Positions 1-6,482 are shown, numbered from the stretch's first letter. The stretch is DNA of 8,700 nt from Natronomonas sp. (GCA_007121575.1 SKKJ01000209.1:1-8700); one strand, 5' to 3'. The notes: generated by a model from the sequence alone, not told the origin. Made by a program: numbers and translations.

Positions 1-112
1 CAGAGAGAGTGTGCGTGCCGAGTGCGCCGATCTCGATGGTCGTCTCTTGGCGCAGTTCGATAACGAGCGTATACGTTCCACCGGTCACGGGCGGATATTG
101 TTCGGACCCCAT
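1..112 (-). CDS. DUF123/GIY-YIG-like protein, N-terminal 37 codons (partial)
   Basis: Reading leftward from the ATG at 112, the frame stays open to the window edge and gives a 37-residue N-terminus containing GGTYTLVIEL and a TIEIGALGTHTLS stretch. This matches the start of the DUF123 family, where a 'GTY.L.(hydrophobic)...(T)IEVGALG' strand-turn-strand opens a small GIY-YIG-like fold. Family members are usually about 130-150 aa, so roughly three quarters of the gene lies outside the window and the catalytic part cannot be judged. No in-frame ATG or GTG lies upstream before an in-frame stop near 187-189, so 112 is the only reasonable start. A TATA-like TATTCGAAA (136-144, plus-strand reading) is centred about 28 nt upstream, which fits a leaderless mRNA. 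The gene is divergent from trm112. The biochemical role of DUF123 proteins is poorly defined; a nuclease role is only an inference from the fold. Confidence 0.72.
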   Translation of the reverse strand, partial: MGSEQYPPVTGGTYTLVIELRQETTIEIGALGTHTLS

Positions 113-201
113 ATTGTAGCTGGTGTATTCGGCAGTATTCGAAATGAGGGCCCCGACGATGACCCGCCATACTTTTGCTTGCGCCCATCACAAGGATGCG
201 T
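113..201. promoter_or_regulatory. Divergent promoter region between DUF123-like gene and trm112
   Basis: This 89-bp gap separates two divergent start codons. On the plus strand an A/T-rich ATACTTTTGC (169-178) is centred about 27 nt before the trm112 ATG at 202. On the minus strand the element at 136-144 is centred about 28 nt before the ATG at 112. Both spacings are those expected of an archaeal TATA box serving a leaderless transcript. No operator-like palindrome was seen between them. Confidence 0.5.
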
Positions 202-396
202 ATGAAAGAATCGCTCTTTGATATCCTGTGTTGTCCCCTGGATAAAGGCGAACTCGAACTCGAAATCATCCACGAAGACGACGAAGAGATCCTCGAAGGC
301 CGTCTCATCTGTACCGAATGTGGAGAGGAATACCCGATCGAAGACGGAATCCCGAACCTCTTGCCGCCGGATATGCGCGAGGAAGCGACCGCCTGA
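202..396 (+). CDS. trm112: Trm112-family methyltransferase activator (small zinc-finger-like protein)
   Basis: A 64-aa protein of the Trm112/UPF0434 family. Trm112 is a small scaffold that binds and stabilises several SAM-dependent methyltransferases acting on tRNA, rRNA and release factor; this role is established in yeast and in Haloferax volcanii. Seen here: an N-terminal half with CCPLD (residues 10-14), an acidic middle, then CTECGEEYPIEDGIPNLLPP (37-56), the diagnostic C-terminal strand-loop. The usual first CPxC pair is altered: C11-P-L-D14 carries Asp where the second Cys is expected, while the second pair (C37, C40) is intact, so zinc binding may be partial. The ATG at 202 is chosen because the family begins at MK(E/D)S and the TATA-like box at 169-178 puts the transcript start about there; AAGGA at 192-196 could also act as a ribosome site. 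An in-frame ATG at 196 would add only two residues. The gene stands alone, 102 bp before the next start. Confidence 0.88.
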   Translation: MKESLFDILCCPLDKGELELEIIHEDDEEILEGRLICTECGEEYPIEDGIPNLLPPDMREEATA

Positions 397-468
397 AACG
401 ACGGCGATCGCGGAGAATCCGGGATCCGCGGCTCGGACGCGTCCGCGGGGAGCACGATAGCAGTAGCC

Positions 469-476
469 TTTTTAAC
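469..476 (+). promoter_or_regulatory. TATA-like box for the membrane-protein gene at 499
   Basis: The T-rich element TTTTTAAC is centred about 26 nt upstream of the GTG start at 499. That spacing fits a haloarchaeal TATA box feeding a leaderless mRNA. The rest of the 397-498 gap shows no other clear signal. Confidence 0.55.
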
Positions 477-498
477 CATACCGAGAGTGTGACATAAT

Positions 499-1065
499 GT
501 GACGGATCCGCTCGCTGTCGCGGTTAACCGCGATGGACTACACACACTCGACGTTCCGACGGCGTTTGAAGCGGCAGGTCCATTCGCGATCGAACTATAT
601 AACCACGGCGAACCGGCTCATATTCATCTCAACCTCGACGACCGCCTCTCACAGATCGCTCGGTTCAAAGCGACCAATCACTATCTCGAATCAGGGGAGC
701 GTCGATTGATAGAAGTCGAAACGCGCGACCCGTCGGCATGGCCCGATGAATCCGTTCGAGGAAAGCTCAAAGTCGTCGTCGGCCACGGCCAAGAGACGCA
801 TTACGTCGACGTCACGCTTGATCGAACGATCGTTGAAAAAAACGAAGTTCAAGTCGATCCGGACCTCGCGACGCCAAATAAAACCCGTAAGACGGAGATG
901 CCACCTGTCTTCCGGTTACTTCCGATCGTCGTGTTGGGGAGTGTGGCAGTCCTTCTCGCCGTTGGGTCGCTGTTTGCAGCTGAGAACCTCGCGATCCTCC
1001 TCGGTACGCTCGCGCTCGTTTCGGGGGCGCTGTGTGCGGGTGCCGCGTACGTCCTGCTTCAATGA
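499..1065 (+). CDS. Uncharacterised haloarchaeal protein with soluble N-terminal domain and two C-terminal membrane helices
   Basis: 188 aa, no function recognised. Residues 1 to about 125 are soluble and strand-rich (alternating hydrophobic patterns such as FAIELYNHGEPAHIHLNL and LKVVVGHG), resembling a beta-sandwich. A short basic segment (NKTRKTE, 127-133) precedes two hydrophobic segments at about 139-160 and 163-187. There is no signal peptide. The positive-inside rule applied to the basic patch puts the N-terminal domain in the cytoplasm, with a helical hairpin anchoring it at the C-terminus. The start is GTG at 499: the ATG two bases earlier (497) runs straight into TGA, and the TATA-like box at 469-476 fits a leaderless start at 499. 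I believe related proteins are annotated as a haloarchaeal DUF (possibly DUF7524), but cannot confirm the number here. It is convergent with the DR2241-type gene, 24 bp away. Confidence 0.8.
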   Translation: MTDPLAVAVNRDGLHTLDVPTAFEAAGPFAIELYNHGEPAHIHLNLDDRLSQIARFKATNHYLESGERRLIEVETRDPSAWPDESVRGKLKVVVGHGQETHYVDVTLDRTIVEKNEVQVDPDLATPNKTRKTEMPPVFRLLPIVVLGSVAVLLAVGSLFAAENLAILLGTLALVSGALCAGAAYVLLQ

Positions 1066-1078
1066 GTCTCGCCGAGAC
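1066..1078. terminator. Short inverted repeat between convergent genes, possible bidirectional termination element
   Basis: A perfect 5-bp stem with a 3-nt loop (GTCTC, GCC, GAGAC) sits immediately after the stop codon at 1065, in the 24-bp gap between two convergent genes. No clear T-tract follows on either strand, so termination is only a guess from position. Confidence 0.2.
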
Positions 1079-1089
1079 GGTAATTGGCA

Positions 1090-2217
1090 CTACGTCGATT
1101 CATCAGCATCAGTATCAGTATCAGCATCGGTCTCGGTCGAGACTCCACAGAGCCGCCCGGCCTCATCGACCCGTTTGGCACGGAGAAATCGGGTTCGATA
1201 CCGGTTTGCACCGTTATAGATATCCGCCTCGCGGATCGATTCCGTCTCCCCATCGGCAACGGCGTCGATAATCGCTTCGAGCTGTTCTTTCTCGCTCGGC
1301 GTGAGTTCGAACTCATACCGTTTCGGTTCTTCCGCCTCTAACTGCGTCCATTTTCTGGCGGCGGACACGACGAGCGAACACGGCTCACGACACGGGAACA
1401 CCCCCTCGCCACCGTCGACATCGAGCGTCGTCTCGTCGTCGTACTCCCACTCGCGGCGTTTCAAACACTGGCTATCATCACAGCACGCTTCGGTAACCCA
1501 GTTGACGTGCTCGTATCCGTCACCGCGGTCCCACGTCTTTATCAGACCGTATATCCCGCTTTGTCGCTGCATCGTCTCGCGCCAGTGATCGACGTCAAGT
1601 TTACCCTGCTGTTCGAGATACCAGTTCGCGATCGTCGCAGGATACACATACTCGACGGTTTCAGCGAGCGCTCGGCCGTCTAGATCGACGAACGTCCAAC
1701 CGGTCGGCAGCGTCGGAGCCGTCTTTAACGGCCGGTACCGACCTCGATCATCGTGCTTTACGAGTTCGCGTGCCGTGAACGGATCAGAGCGGATCTCGAG
1801 CGTTTCGATCGTCCGTTCGGCGTCGGCCTCGTTTCGAACGGTGTAGATTCGGTTGCCATCGTCAGCGAGCGTGATTTCAATCCGGAGTTCTCCCCACGAA
1901 GCGACGAGATCACCATCGGCCATCATCTCATACCGATCAGAGACGGAGAGATCGTCCGCGTTCTCAAGCCATCGCAAAAACGCGATTTCAGTATCGGGCC
2001 GATCACGTCCGTGCCAATAATACCAGTTCGAAACGAACCACGGGTTTCGTCCGGCGATTTCTCTGAACGCTGGCTCAGAAAGCCCTACGTGGTGTTCATC
2101 GGGAGTTTCAAACAGATAGCCGTCGGCTTTGAGCTCGGCGGTGACGCCATCACAATCGACGCCGGTTTCGGCGGCCGAAAGCAACGCGGTCAGTTGCTGA
2201 TCATCCACGTCAGTCAC
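1090..2217 (-). CDS. DR2241-type Fe-S protein paired with CbiX
   Basis: 375 aa. It matches what I know of the DR2241 accessory region (a 4Fe-4S-binding domain plus a stabilising domain), which in Deinococcus radiodurans is part of the same polypeptide as a CbiX-like chelatase. Visible here: an N-terminal region of about 240 residues rich in Trp/Tyr (NPWFVSNWYYWHGR, 58-71), then a Cys cluster C245-C246-x4-C251 and FPCREPC (C276, C280) about 25 residues later, enough for one Fe-S cluster. After that comes a charged helical segment and a low-complexity acidic tail (TETDADTDTDADEST). The start is GTG at 2217, inside the end of cbiX, with an 8-nt overlap. The open frame runs further upstream, but residues from there are Arg/Ser-rich cbiX shadow. 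The overlap implies translational coupling. The likely role is electron transfer or structural support for metal insertion into a tetrapyrrole; this is inferred. The next in-frame Met is near residue 98. Confidence 0.8.
   Translation of the reverse strand: MTDVDDQQLTALLSAAETGVDCDGVTAELKADGYLFETPDEHHVGLSEPAFREIAGRNPWFVSNWYYWHGRDRPDTEIAFLRWLENADDLSVSDRYEMMADGDLVASWGELRIEITLADDGNRIYTVRNEADAERTIETLEIRSDPFTARELVKHDDRGRYRPLKTAPTLPTGWTFVDLDGRALAETVEYVYPATIANWYLEQQGKLDVDHWRETMQRQSGIYGLIKTWDRGDGYEHVNWVTEACCDDSQCLKRREWEYDDETTLDVDGGEGVFPCREPCSLVVSAARKWTQLEAEEPKRYEFELTPSEKEQLEAIIDAVADGETESIREADIYNGANRYRTRFLRAKRVDEAGRLCGVSTETDADTDTDADEST
1102..1137. repeat. Six imperfect hexanucleotide repeats encoding a Thr/Asp/Ala tail
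   Basis: Six tandem hexamers (ATCAGC, ATCAGT, ATCAGT, ATCAGC, ATCGGT, CTCGGT, plus-strand reading) encode the TETDADTDTDAD end of the DR2241-type protein. Because the unit is two codons, gain or loss of units keeps the frame and changes only tail length. Confidence 0.8.
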
Positions 2218-3091
2218 CTGCCCCAATGTTCGCGCTCGGTTTGGTTCGTCGATCGATATCGCGAATCGCCGTCTCGACCGCTGCACCGGCGTCGGCCGCT
2301 CGTTCGAGGACGACTTCAGCCATGAGCGCCTCCGTGCCGACAGCCCCGGCATACCAGATCCGATGGTCATCGACCGCGGCGGGCGTCTCCCAGCCGGTGC
2401 GGTGATCGTCCGTTAACCCCATATCTTCGGGAATATCCTCCTGTGTGTGATAGCCATCGGCGATAAACAGTGGAACGACGATGATATCAGTCGTCTCGAA
2501 GAAGTCCGTCACGTCATCGACTTCGGGATCCTCGTCCATGAACAACGCCTTCACTTCCTCGAACCGTCCGGTTTTCGCGATTTTGTCGGCGTGTAAATGA
2601 ACCGCTTTCGCGGAGTTTTCGTTGCGTTCCGTGCCGTGGCCAACGACGGCCAACGCGAATCCGTCGCCGACATCGTCGTCGCCTGTTACCGTTTCGGCCC
2701 GTCGAACGATCACCTCACTCATGGCGTCGTGAGTGCCGACTGGTCCGCAGTAGTGGACGGTTTTTCCGACATCGGTTGCCTCAAACGTTGCGTGGGTTGC
2801 GCTGGTCCCGTCAGAGTCCCACTCGTCGAGGTCCCACCCTTCGAGACGGAGCTCTCGCGGGATCACTTCCTCGGTGAAGTATCCCTCTGAGATAAACAGC
2901 GGAACGACGTACACCTCTTCGCTTTCAAGGGTTCGAAGCACCTCTCGGAACGATGGTTCCTCTTTCCAGAACGCGGTTCGAACCTCGTCGAAGACACCGG
3001 CACTCCGGATCGTGTCGGCGTGATCGTACGTCGGTGTGCTCGCGTCGGGGTTGAGATGTGACCCGTGAGCGACGATGACGAGCGCTTGCAT
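2210..3091 (-). CDS. cbiX: CbiX, two-domain sirohydrochlorin-type chelatase (class II)
   Basis: 293 aa with two tandem CbiX/SirB-type chelatase domains, which insert Co2+ (cobalamin branch) or Fe2+ (siroheme) into sirohydrochlorin. Domain 1 (about 1-135) has VAHGSH with His9 and PLFISEGYFTEEVIP (64-78). Domain 2 (about 144-270) has VGHGTERN with His152 and PLFIADGYHTQEDIP (207-221) with His215. Each domain closes with a similar G(P/A)VGT..(A)(M)(S/A)EV segment (116-127, 249-260), so the repeat is obvious. Class II chelatases use two His residues; only domain 2 keeps both, since the second position in domain 1 is Phe72. The ATG at 3091 opens directly on the typical MQALVIVAHGSH, with a TATA-like box 22-28 nt upstream. 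It heads a two-gene operon with the DR2241-type gene. The metal, Co or Fe, cannot be told from sequence. No cobalamin riboswitch is seen upstream. Confidence 0.88.
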   Translation of the reverse strand: MQALVIVAHGSHLNPDASTPTYDHADTIRSAGVFDEVRTAFWKEEPSFREVLRTLESEEVYVVPLFISEGYFTEEVIPRELRLEGWDLDEWDSDGTSATHATFEATDVGKTVHYCGPVGTHDAMSEVIVRRAETVTGDDDVGDGFALAVVGHGTERNENSAKAVHLHADKIAKTGRFEEVKALFMDEDPEVDDVTDFFETTDIIVVPLFIADGYHTQEDIPEDMGLTDDHRTGWETPAAVDDHRIWYAGAVGTEALMAEVVLERAADAGAAVETAIRDIDRRTKPSANIGAGD

Positions 3092-3214
3092 ACGAACACG
3101 TAGGTAACCGAAGCTTTAGTGGCTTCGGGAATCGGCCGACACATCGGTGGTCGCTTGGTTTTAGAGACCATACCGGATCGATACGCCCTTGATCGAGTGG
3201 ATCGATCACCGATC
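3092..3214. promoter_or_regulatory. Divergent intergenic promoter region, cbiX / HTH-ACT-like gene
   Basis: 123 bp between divergent starts. For cbiX, minus-strand CTAAAGC (plus-strand 3113-3119) is centred about 25 nt upstream of its ATG. For the plus-strand gene, TTTTAGA (3159-3165) would give a leader of roughly 25 nt, while the weaker GATACG (about 3180-3185) would fit a leaderless start at 3215. The region 3189-3214 is rich in GATC/CGATC words but has no clean palindrome. Confidence 0.4.
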
Positions 3215-3679
3215 ATGACCGTCGCATCAGATACCAGGGCGGCCGTCCGAGCACATCCGTTTCTCTATGATGGGCTCCGAGCGGGGATCATCAACTACAC
3301 TGCCGCCGCACGCTTTCTCGATATCGGTGAGACCGAAGCGGTCGGTGCCGCACTGCGTCGATACGCCGAAGAGCTCGATGAGTACGAACAGGAAACCGGC
3401 AGGGCGAGTGTCTCGATGCACTCTGGAGTAGCGAAATCGGACGATAGTGACGGCTTGTTGACCATCGGAGAGACGACGTTCACGGCAGATGGGGGCGACT
3501 ATACGGCAGTCACCGCGAGCGGCGAGTTCGAAGCGACACTTCTCGGAACCATACTCAATCGGCTTCGAACCGCTGAGATTGACGTTATTGCTGCAGGTGG
3601 AACCGCCGGATCAGCAACCGTCGTTGTCGATCGCCGTGCAGCACCGGACGCGGTCCGGATCGTCGAAGCAATCGTGTAA
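3215..3679 (+). CDS. Uncharacterised haloarchaeal protein with HTH-like N-terminus and ACT-like C-terminus
   Basis: 154 aa, no assigned function. Residues about 5-55 (TRAAVRAHPFLYDGLRAGII, then NYTAAARFLDIG and VGAALRRYAEEL) form three predicted helices that look like a small winged-helix or HTH module. An acidic linker follows (53-80). Residues about 84-154 (YTAVTASGEF, LLGTILNRLRTAEIDVIAAGG, SATVVVDRRAAPDAVRIVEA) show the beta-alpha-beta-beta-alpha-beta order of ACT domains, which bind small ligands, often amino acids. The ATG at 3215 is chosen because residues from the further-upstream open frame are non-conserved-looking and run through the divergent promoter. The gene precedes cysS by 48 bp, but cysS has its own TATA-like box. 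A ligand-sensing regulator is a reasonable inference, not shown. It may correspond to a haloarchaeal DUF (possibly DUF7523); that number is unverified. Confidence 0.75.
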   Translation: MTVASDTRAAVRAHPFLYDGLRAGIINYTAAARFLDIGETEAVGAALRRYAEELDEYEQETGRASVSMHSGVAKSDDSDGLLTIGETTFTADGGDYTAVTASGEFEATLLGTILNRLRTAEIDVIAAGGTAGSATVVVDRRAAPDAVRIVEAIV

Positions 3680-3697
3680 CGCACGCCAAGCGACGCA

Positions 3698-3703
3698 TTA
3701 AAA
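3698..3703 (+). promoter_or_regulatory. TATA-like box of cysS
   Basis: TTAAAA is centred about 27 nt upstream of the cysS ATG at 3728, so cysS is probably transcribed from its own promoter as a leaderless mRNA even though the preceding gene ends only 48 bp away. Confidence 0.6.
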
Positions 3704-3727
3704 CGGGCTCCGGGCTTGGCTCCGACA

Positions 3728-5218
3728 ATGACGCTCCGTGTCCTCAACACGCTTTCGGGCGAACGTGAACCGTTTGAACCGGCAGACCCAGACGACGTGT
3801 TGCTGTACTACTGCGGGTTGACCGTCTCGGACGCGGCGCACCTCGGACACGCGCGGACGTGGACGCACGTCGACGTGATCCATCGATGGCTCGAACACCT
3901 CGGATACGGCGTTCGCCACGTCGAGAACATCACCGATATCAACGAAAAGATCGTCGCCCGTATCGGTGAACACACCAACGGCGGGACCCTCGGAGAGAAC
4001 GAACTCGAAGTAGCGGACCGTTTTATCAGTCAGCTTCTCACCGACATGCGGTCGTTGAATCTCAAACGGGCGGAGGTGTATCCCCGCGTCTCCGAACACA
4101 TTCCGGAGATCATCGATCTCATCGAGACGCTCATCGATCGTGGATACGCATACGAATCGAACGGCTCCGTCTACTTCGACGTAACGGCGTTTCCGGAGTA
4201 CGGAAAGCTTTCGAATCAGACCCTCGAAGACGTCGAATCGCAGGGCGAAACGGACGAACGCGCGGAGAAACGTCATCCGGCAGATTTCGCGTTATGGAAG
4301 GCGGGAGGTGTCTCCGAGAGCGCAGTTTTCGAGCACCGACACGACGACAGAACGTACGATACCGAGCCGACCGGCGAGACGTGGGATTCACCGTGGGGAA
4401 TCGGCCGTCCCGGCTGGCACATCGAGTGTTCTGCGATGTCGATGACACATCTGGATAGCTCGATCGATATTCATATGGGGGGGCGTGATCTCGTGTTTCC
4501 GCACCACGAAAACGAGATCGCACAGACCGAGGCCGCGACCGGGGAAACGTTCGCCCGATACTGGTTACACGCAGACCTGTTCCAGATGGATGAAGAGAAG
4601 ATGTCCTCCAGTCTCGGAAATTTCATCCCGGTCTCGGAGGCCGTCGACCGATTCGGGACGAACCCACTTCGAATGTTCTTCGTCTCGGCGTCGTATAACT
4701 CGACGCAGACCTACAGTGACGCAGCCATCGAAGAAGCCTTAGAGCGATGGAACCGTCTCGAAACGGCCTACGAGCGAATCGGAGGCGCACTCGATAGCCC
4801 CGAATCCCGGACAAAGGTCGATTCGAATCTGAGCGATGCGGTCGCAGAGGCGAGTGAGGCGTTCACCGCCGCGATGAACGACGATTTTAACACGCGCAAG
4901 GCTCTCACAGCGCTGTTCGATCTCGCCGTCGCCGCGAACCGTCATCTCGATGAGAACGACGAATACGATTACCGTGGGCTCCGCCGAACGCTCGAGACGC
5001 TCGAGCGCTTCGGCGAAGGCGTCCTCGGATTCGACCTTAGCGGCGAATCGGAAGGAGACGTAACGCTCGCTGGCGAACTCGTCGAGCTAGTGCTCGAGCT
5101 TAGAGAAACCGAACGCGAGGCGGGACACTACGACCGTGCCGATCAACTTCGCGACGATCTCGAAGCGCTCGGCGTCGAGGTACAAGACACCGACGAGGGG
5201 CCGAAATATCGGCTCTAA
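3728..5218 (+). CDS. cysS: Cysteinyl-tRNA synthetase
   Basis: 496 aa, a full-length class I synthetase that charges tRNA-Cys with cysteine using ATP in the cytoplasm. The HIGH signature appears as HLGHA (38-42) and the KMSKS loop as KMSSS (291-295). The cysteine-binding zinc site is intact by spacing with the bacterial enzyme: Cys29 (YYCGLTVSD), Cys234 (GWHIECSAM), His259 and Glu263 (FPHHENEIAQ). The Rossmann core is followed by a helical DALR-type anticodon region from about residue 365 (AMNDDFNTRKALTALFDL) and the usual C-terminal RADQLRDDLEALGVEVQDT segment. The ATG at 3728 fits MTLRVLNTLSGEREPFEP and the TATA-like box; the in-frame TTG at 3716 would add four residues. The region differs from bacterial CysRS mainly by acidic surface residues, as expected for a salt-in cytoplasm. 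Its stop lies 5 bp from that of the convergent permease gene. Confidence 0.97.
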   Translation: MTLRVLNTLSGEREPFEPADPDDVLLYYCGLTVSDAAHLGHARTWTHVDVIHRWLEHLGYGVRHVENITDINEKIVARIGEHTNGGTLGENELEVADRFISQLLTDMRSLNLKRAEVYPRVSEHIPEIIDLIETLIDRGYAYESNGSVYFDVTAFPEYGKLSNQTLEDVESQGETDERAEKRHPADFALWKAGGVSESAVFEHRHDDRTYDTEPTGETWDSPWGIGRPGWHIECSAMSMTHLDSSIDIHMGGRDLVFPHHENEIAQTEAATGETFARYWLHADLFQMDEEKMSSSLGNFIPVSEAVDRFGTNPLRMFFVSASYNSTQTYSDAAIEEALERWNRLETAYERIGGALDSPESRTKVDSNLSDAVAEASEAFTAAMNDDFNTRKALTALFDLAVAANRHLDENDEYDYRGLRRTLETLERFGEGVLGFDLSGESEGDVTLAGELVELVLELRETEREAGHYDRADQLRDDLEALGVEVQDTDEGPKYRL

Positions 5219-5223
5219 GCCCG

Positions 5224-6447
5224 CTAGCCAAGGATAATCGGCCCGATCAGCACCCCCATGAGATTCGCTCGTCGTGCGCCGAATCGAGCCGGAACGAGCC
5301 CGATAAGTGTTGCCGCGAGATACGCGGCGACACCGACACAACCGGCGAAAAGATACGCGATCGCGGCGAGCGCACAGAGTACTCCGACAGAGAGCCGCGC
5401 CGGATCGATACGTCCGACGATCGTGAAATATCGATCGCCGATCACCAGCACACCGAGTACCCCAGCGATCGCTCCAAAGGCGACCCCAACGAGCAGATGT
5501 GGGATCGAGTGCGGAACGGACGCCGCCTCAACGGCGACCAAGACACCGGTTCGAGGGGCACCGAGGGCAATCAGCGCGAACAGAGCGAAGATGGTGTTTG
5601 CGGTGTTAACGCCTGATGTCGTCACGATGAACCCCCGAGCACCGTACCGACCAGGCACGGCGAGCAGTGCGAACGTCGCTGCGATGGCGCTTGAGACGGC
5701 GGGAACGTAGCCGACGATCGCACCGGAAAGCGTTCCGAGTCCGGAGAGACCGAGGAGACCTCGCTTCGACGTCGCAACGTGTGGGTCGTCTTGGGGTGGA
5801 ACGCCATCGCCGCCGATGGCGTCAATCAATACCGGTGCGCCGAACAATCCCGCAAACAGCGGTGCGAGCATTCCACCCGCCGTGAGCGGAGCGGTTGGCG
5901 AAAGGTCCAGTGTCGCAAGACCCAACAGCGCGCTCAAAAGAAACGATATCGCGCCGATGAGCTTTAAACCGATTCCTCGTTCGGTAAGGATTAACACCCC
6001 GGCAACAACGGCGAGAAATATAGAAAGGTTCGCTCGAACTGTCGGCCACAGAACGGTCATCAACCGGGTAATCGGGATCGCAAGCGGCACCGCGAGGAGA
6101 ACGGCAATCGCACTTCCGAGCACGGACAGCCGAAGCGCTTCCCGCCCGCGACCTTCCATGACGAGTCGATGCCCCGGAAGCGCCGCCACCGCCATTGCCG
6201 GGTCCGGCACGCCGAGTGCGAGTGTTGGCACGATTTCGAGAAACGTGTGGGTGACGCCGGCCGCGAGCATCGCCATACCGACATATAGCGGTGGTCCCGG
6301 AACGGATGGCGCAACGCCAGCTAGCAAAAGCGCCATATTGTTCGCGTGTAACCCCGGAACCAGCCCGCTGACCAAGCCGAGGGTGACACCGCCAGCAACG
6401 AAACAAAGCGCAAGCGCCGTTGCCCGGGGTGCAAGCGTTACTTCCAT
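5224..6447 (-). CDS. TctA-family (archaeal COG1784-like) multi-pass permease, substrate unknown
   Basis: 407 aa and strongly hydrophobic, with about 10-12 membrane segments. The N-terminal GLVSGLVPGLHANNMALLLA (24-43) and the central SGAIVGYVPAVSSAIAATFA (241-260) are the paired G-x-x-P-rich motifs of the tripartite tricarboxylate transporter large subunit TctA. The two halves look like an internal duplication. TTSGVNTANTIFALFALIAL (276-295) is also typical. Length is about 400 rather than about 500 aa, as in the archaeal group often labelled DUF112/COG1784. No TctB (small membrane subunit) or TctC (binding protein) is nearby, so this is an orphan, and citrate-type transport should not be assumed. 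The ATG at 6447 has a strong TATA-like box about 29 nt upstream (6472-6481) preceded by a palindrome. It lies downstream of rpl12 on the same strand but probably has its own promoter. Confidence 0.78.
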   Translation of the reverse strand: MEVTLAPRATALALCFVAGGVTLGLVSGLVPGLHANNMALLLAGVAPSVPGPPLYVGMAMLAAGVTHTFLEIVPTLALGVPDPAMAVAALPGHRLVMEGRGREALRLSVLGSAIAVLLAVPLAIPITRLMTVLWPTVRANLSIFLAVVAGVLILTERGIGLKLIGAISFLLSALLGLATLDLSPTAPLTAGGMLAPLFAGLFGAPVLIDAIGGDGVPPQDDPHVATSKRGLLGLSGLGTLSGAIVGYVPAVSSAIAATFALLAVPGRYGARGFIVTTSGVNTANTIFALFALIALGAPRTGVLVAVEAASVPHSIPHLLVGVAFGAIAGVLGVLVIGDRYFTIVGRIDPARLSVGVLCALAAIAYLFAGCVGVAAYLAATLIGLVPARFGARRANLMGVLIGPIILG

Positions 6448-6471
6448 CGAGAAGGTCTGGCCACGTTATCG

Positions 6472-6481
6472 TATATAAATA
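6472..6481 (-). promoter_or_regulatory. Strong TATA box of the TctA-like gene
   Basis: On the minus strand TTTATATA is embedded in a 10-bp run of A/T, except for its 3' C, centred about 29 nt before the ATG at 6447. This is the most canonical TATA box in the window. It predicts a leaderless or nearly leaderless mRNA. Confidence 0.65.
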
Positions 6482-6482
6482 A

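Noticed and set aside
11..205. 64-codon plus-strand frame, and a 62-codon minus frame at 85-273
   Set aside because: Both conflict with the better-supported DUF123-like start on the minus strand (frame of 112) and with trm112 at 202.
1753..2325. 190-codon plus-strand open frame opposite the DR2241-type and cbiX genes
   Set aside because: It spans the overlap of two well-supported minus-strand genes, with no recognisable domain and no promoter.
2218..2370. N-terminal extension of the DR2241-type gene to an ATG at 2370
   Set aside because: The 51 extra residues are Arg/Ser-rich and lie wholly within the cbiX coding region. The GTG at 2217 gives a normal acidic start and a coupling overlap.
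3119..3214. Upstream extension of the HTH/ACT-like protein
   Set aside because: It would pass through the divergent promoter region and adds residues unlike the acidic remainder; the ATG at 3215 opens on the conserved-looking helix.
3092..3214. Cobalamin riboswitch upstream of cbiX
   Set aside because: The TATA-like box is only about 25 nt from the cbiX ATG, leaving no room for a leader, and no B12-box-like sequence was seen.
5816..6478. 220-codon plus-strand open frame opposite the permease gene
   Set aside because: Composition is Ser/Arg/Ala/Pro-rich with no motif. It mirrors a long hydrophobic gene and runs through the TATA box and start of that gene; a shadow frame.
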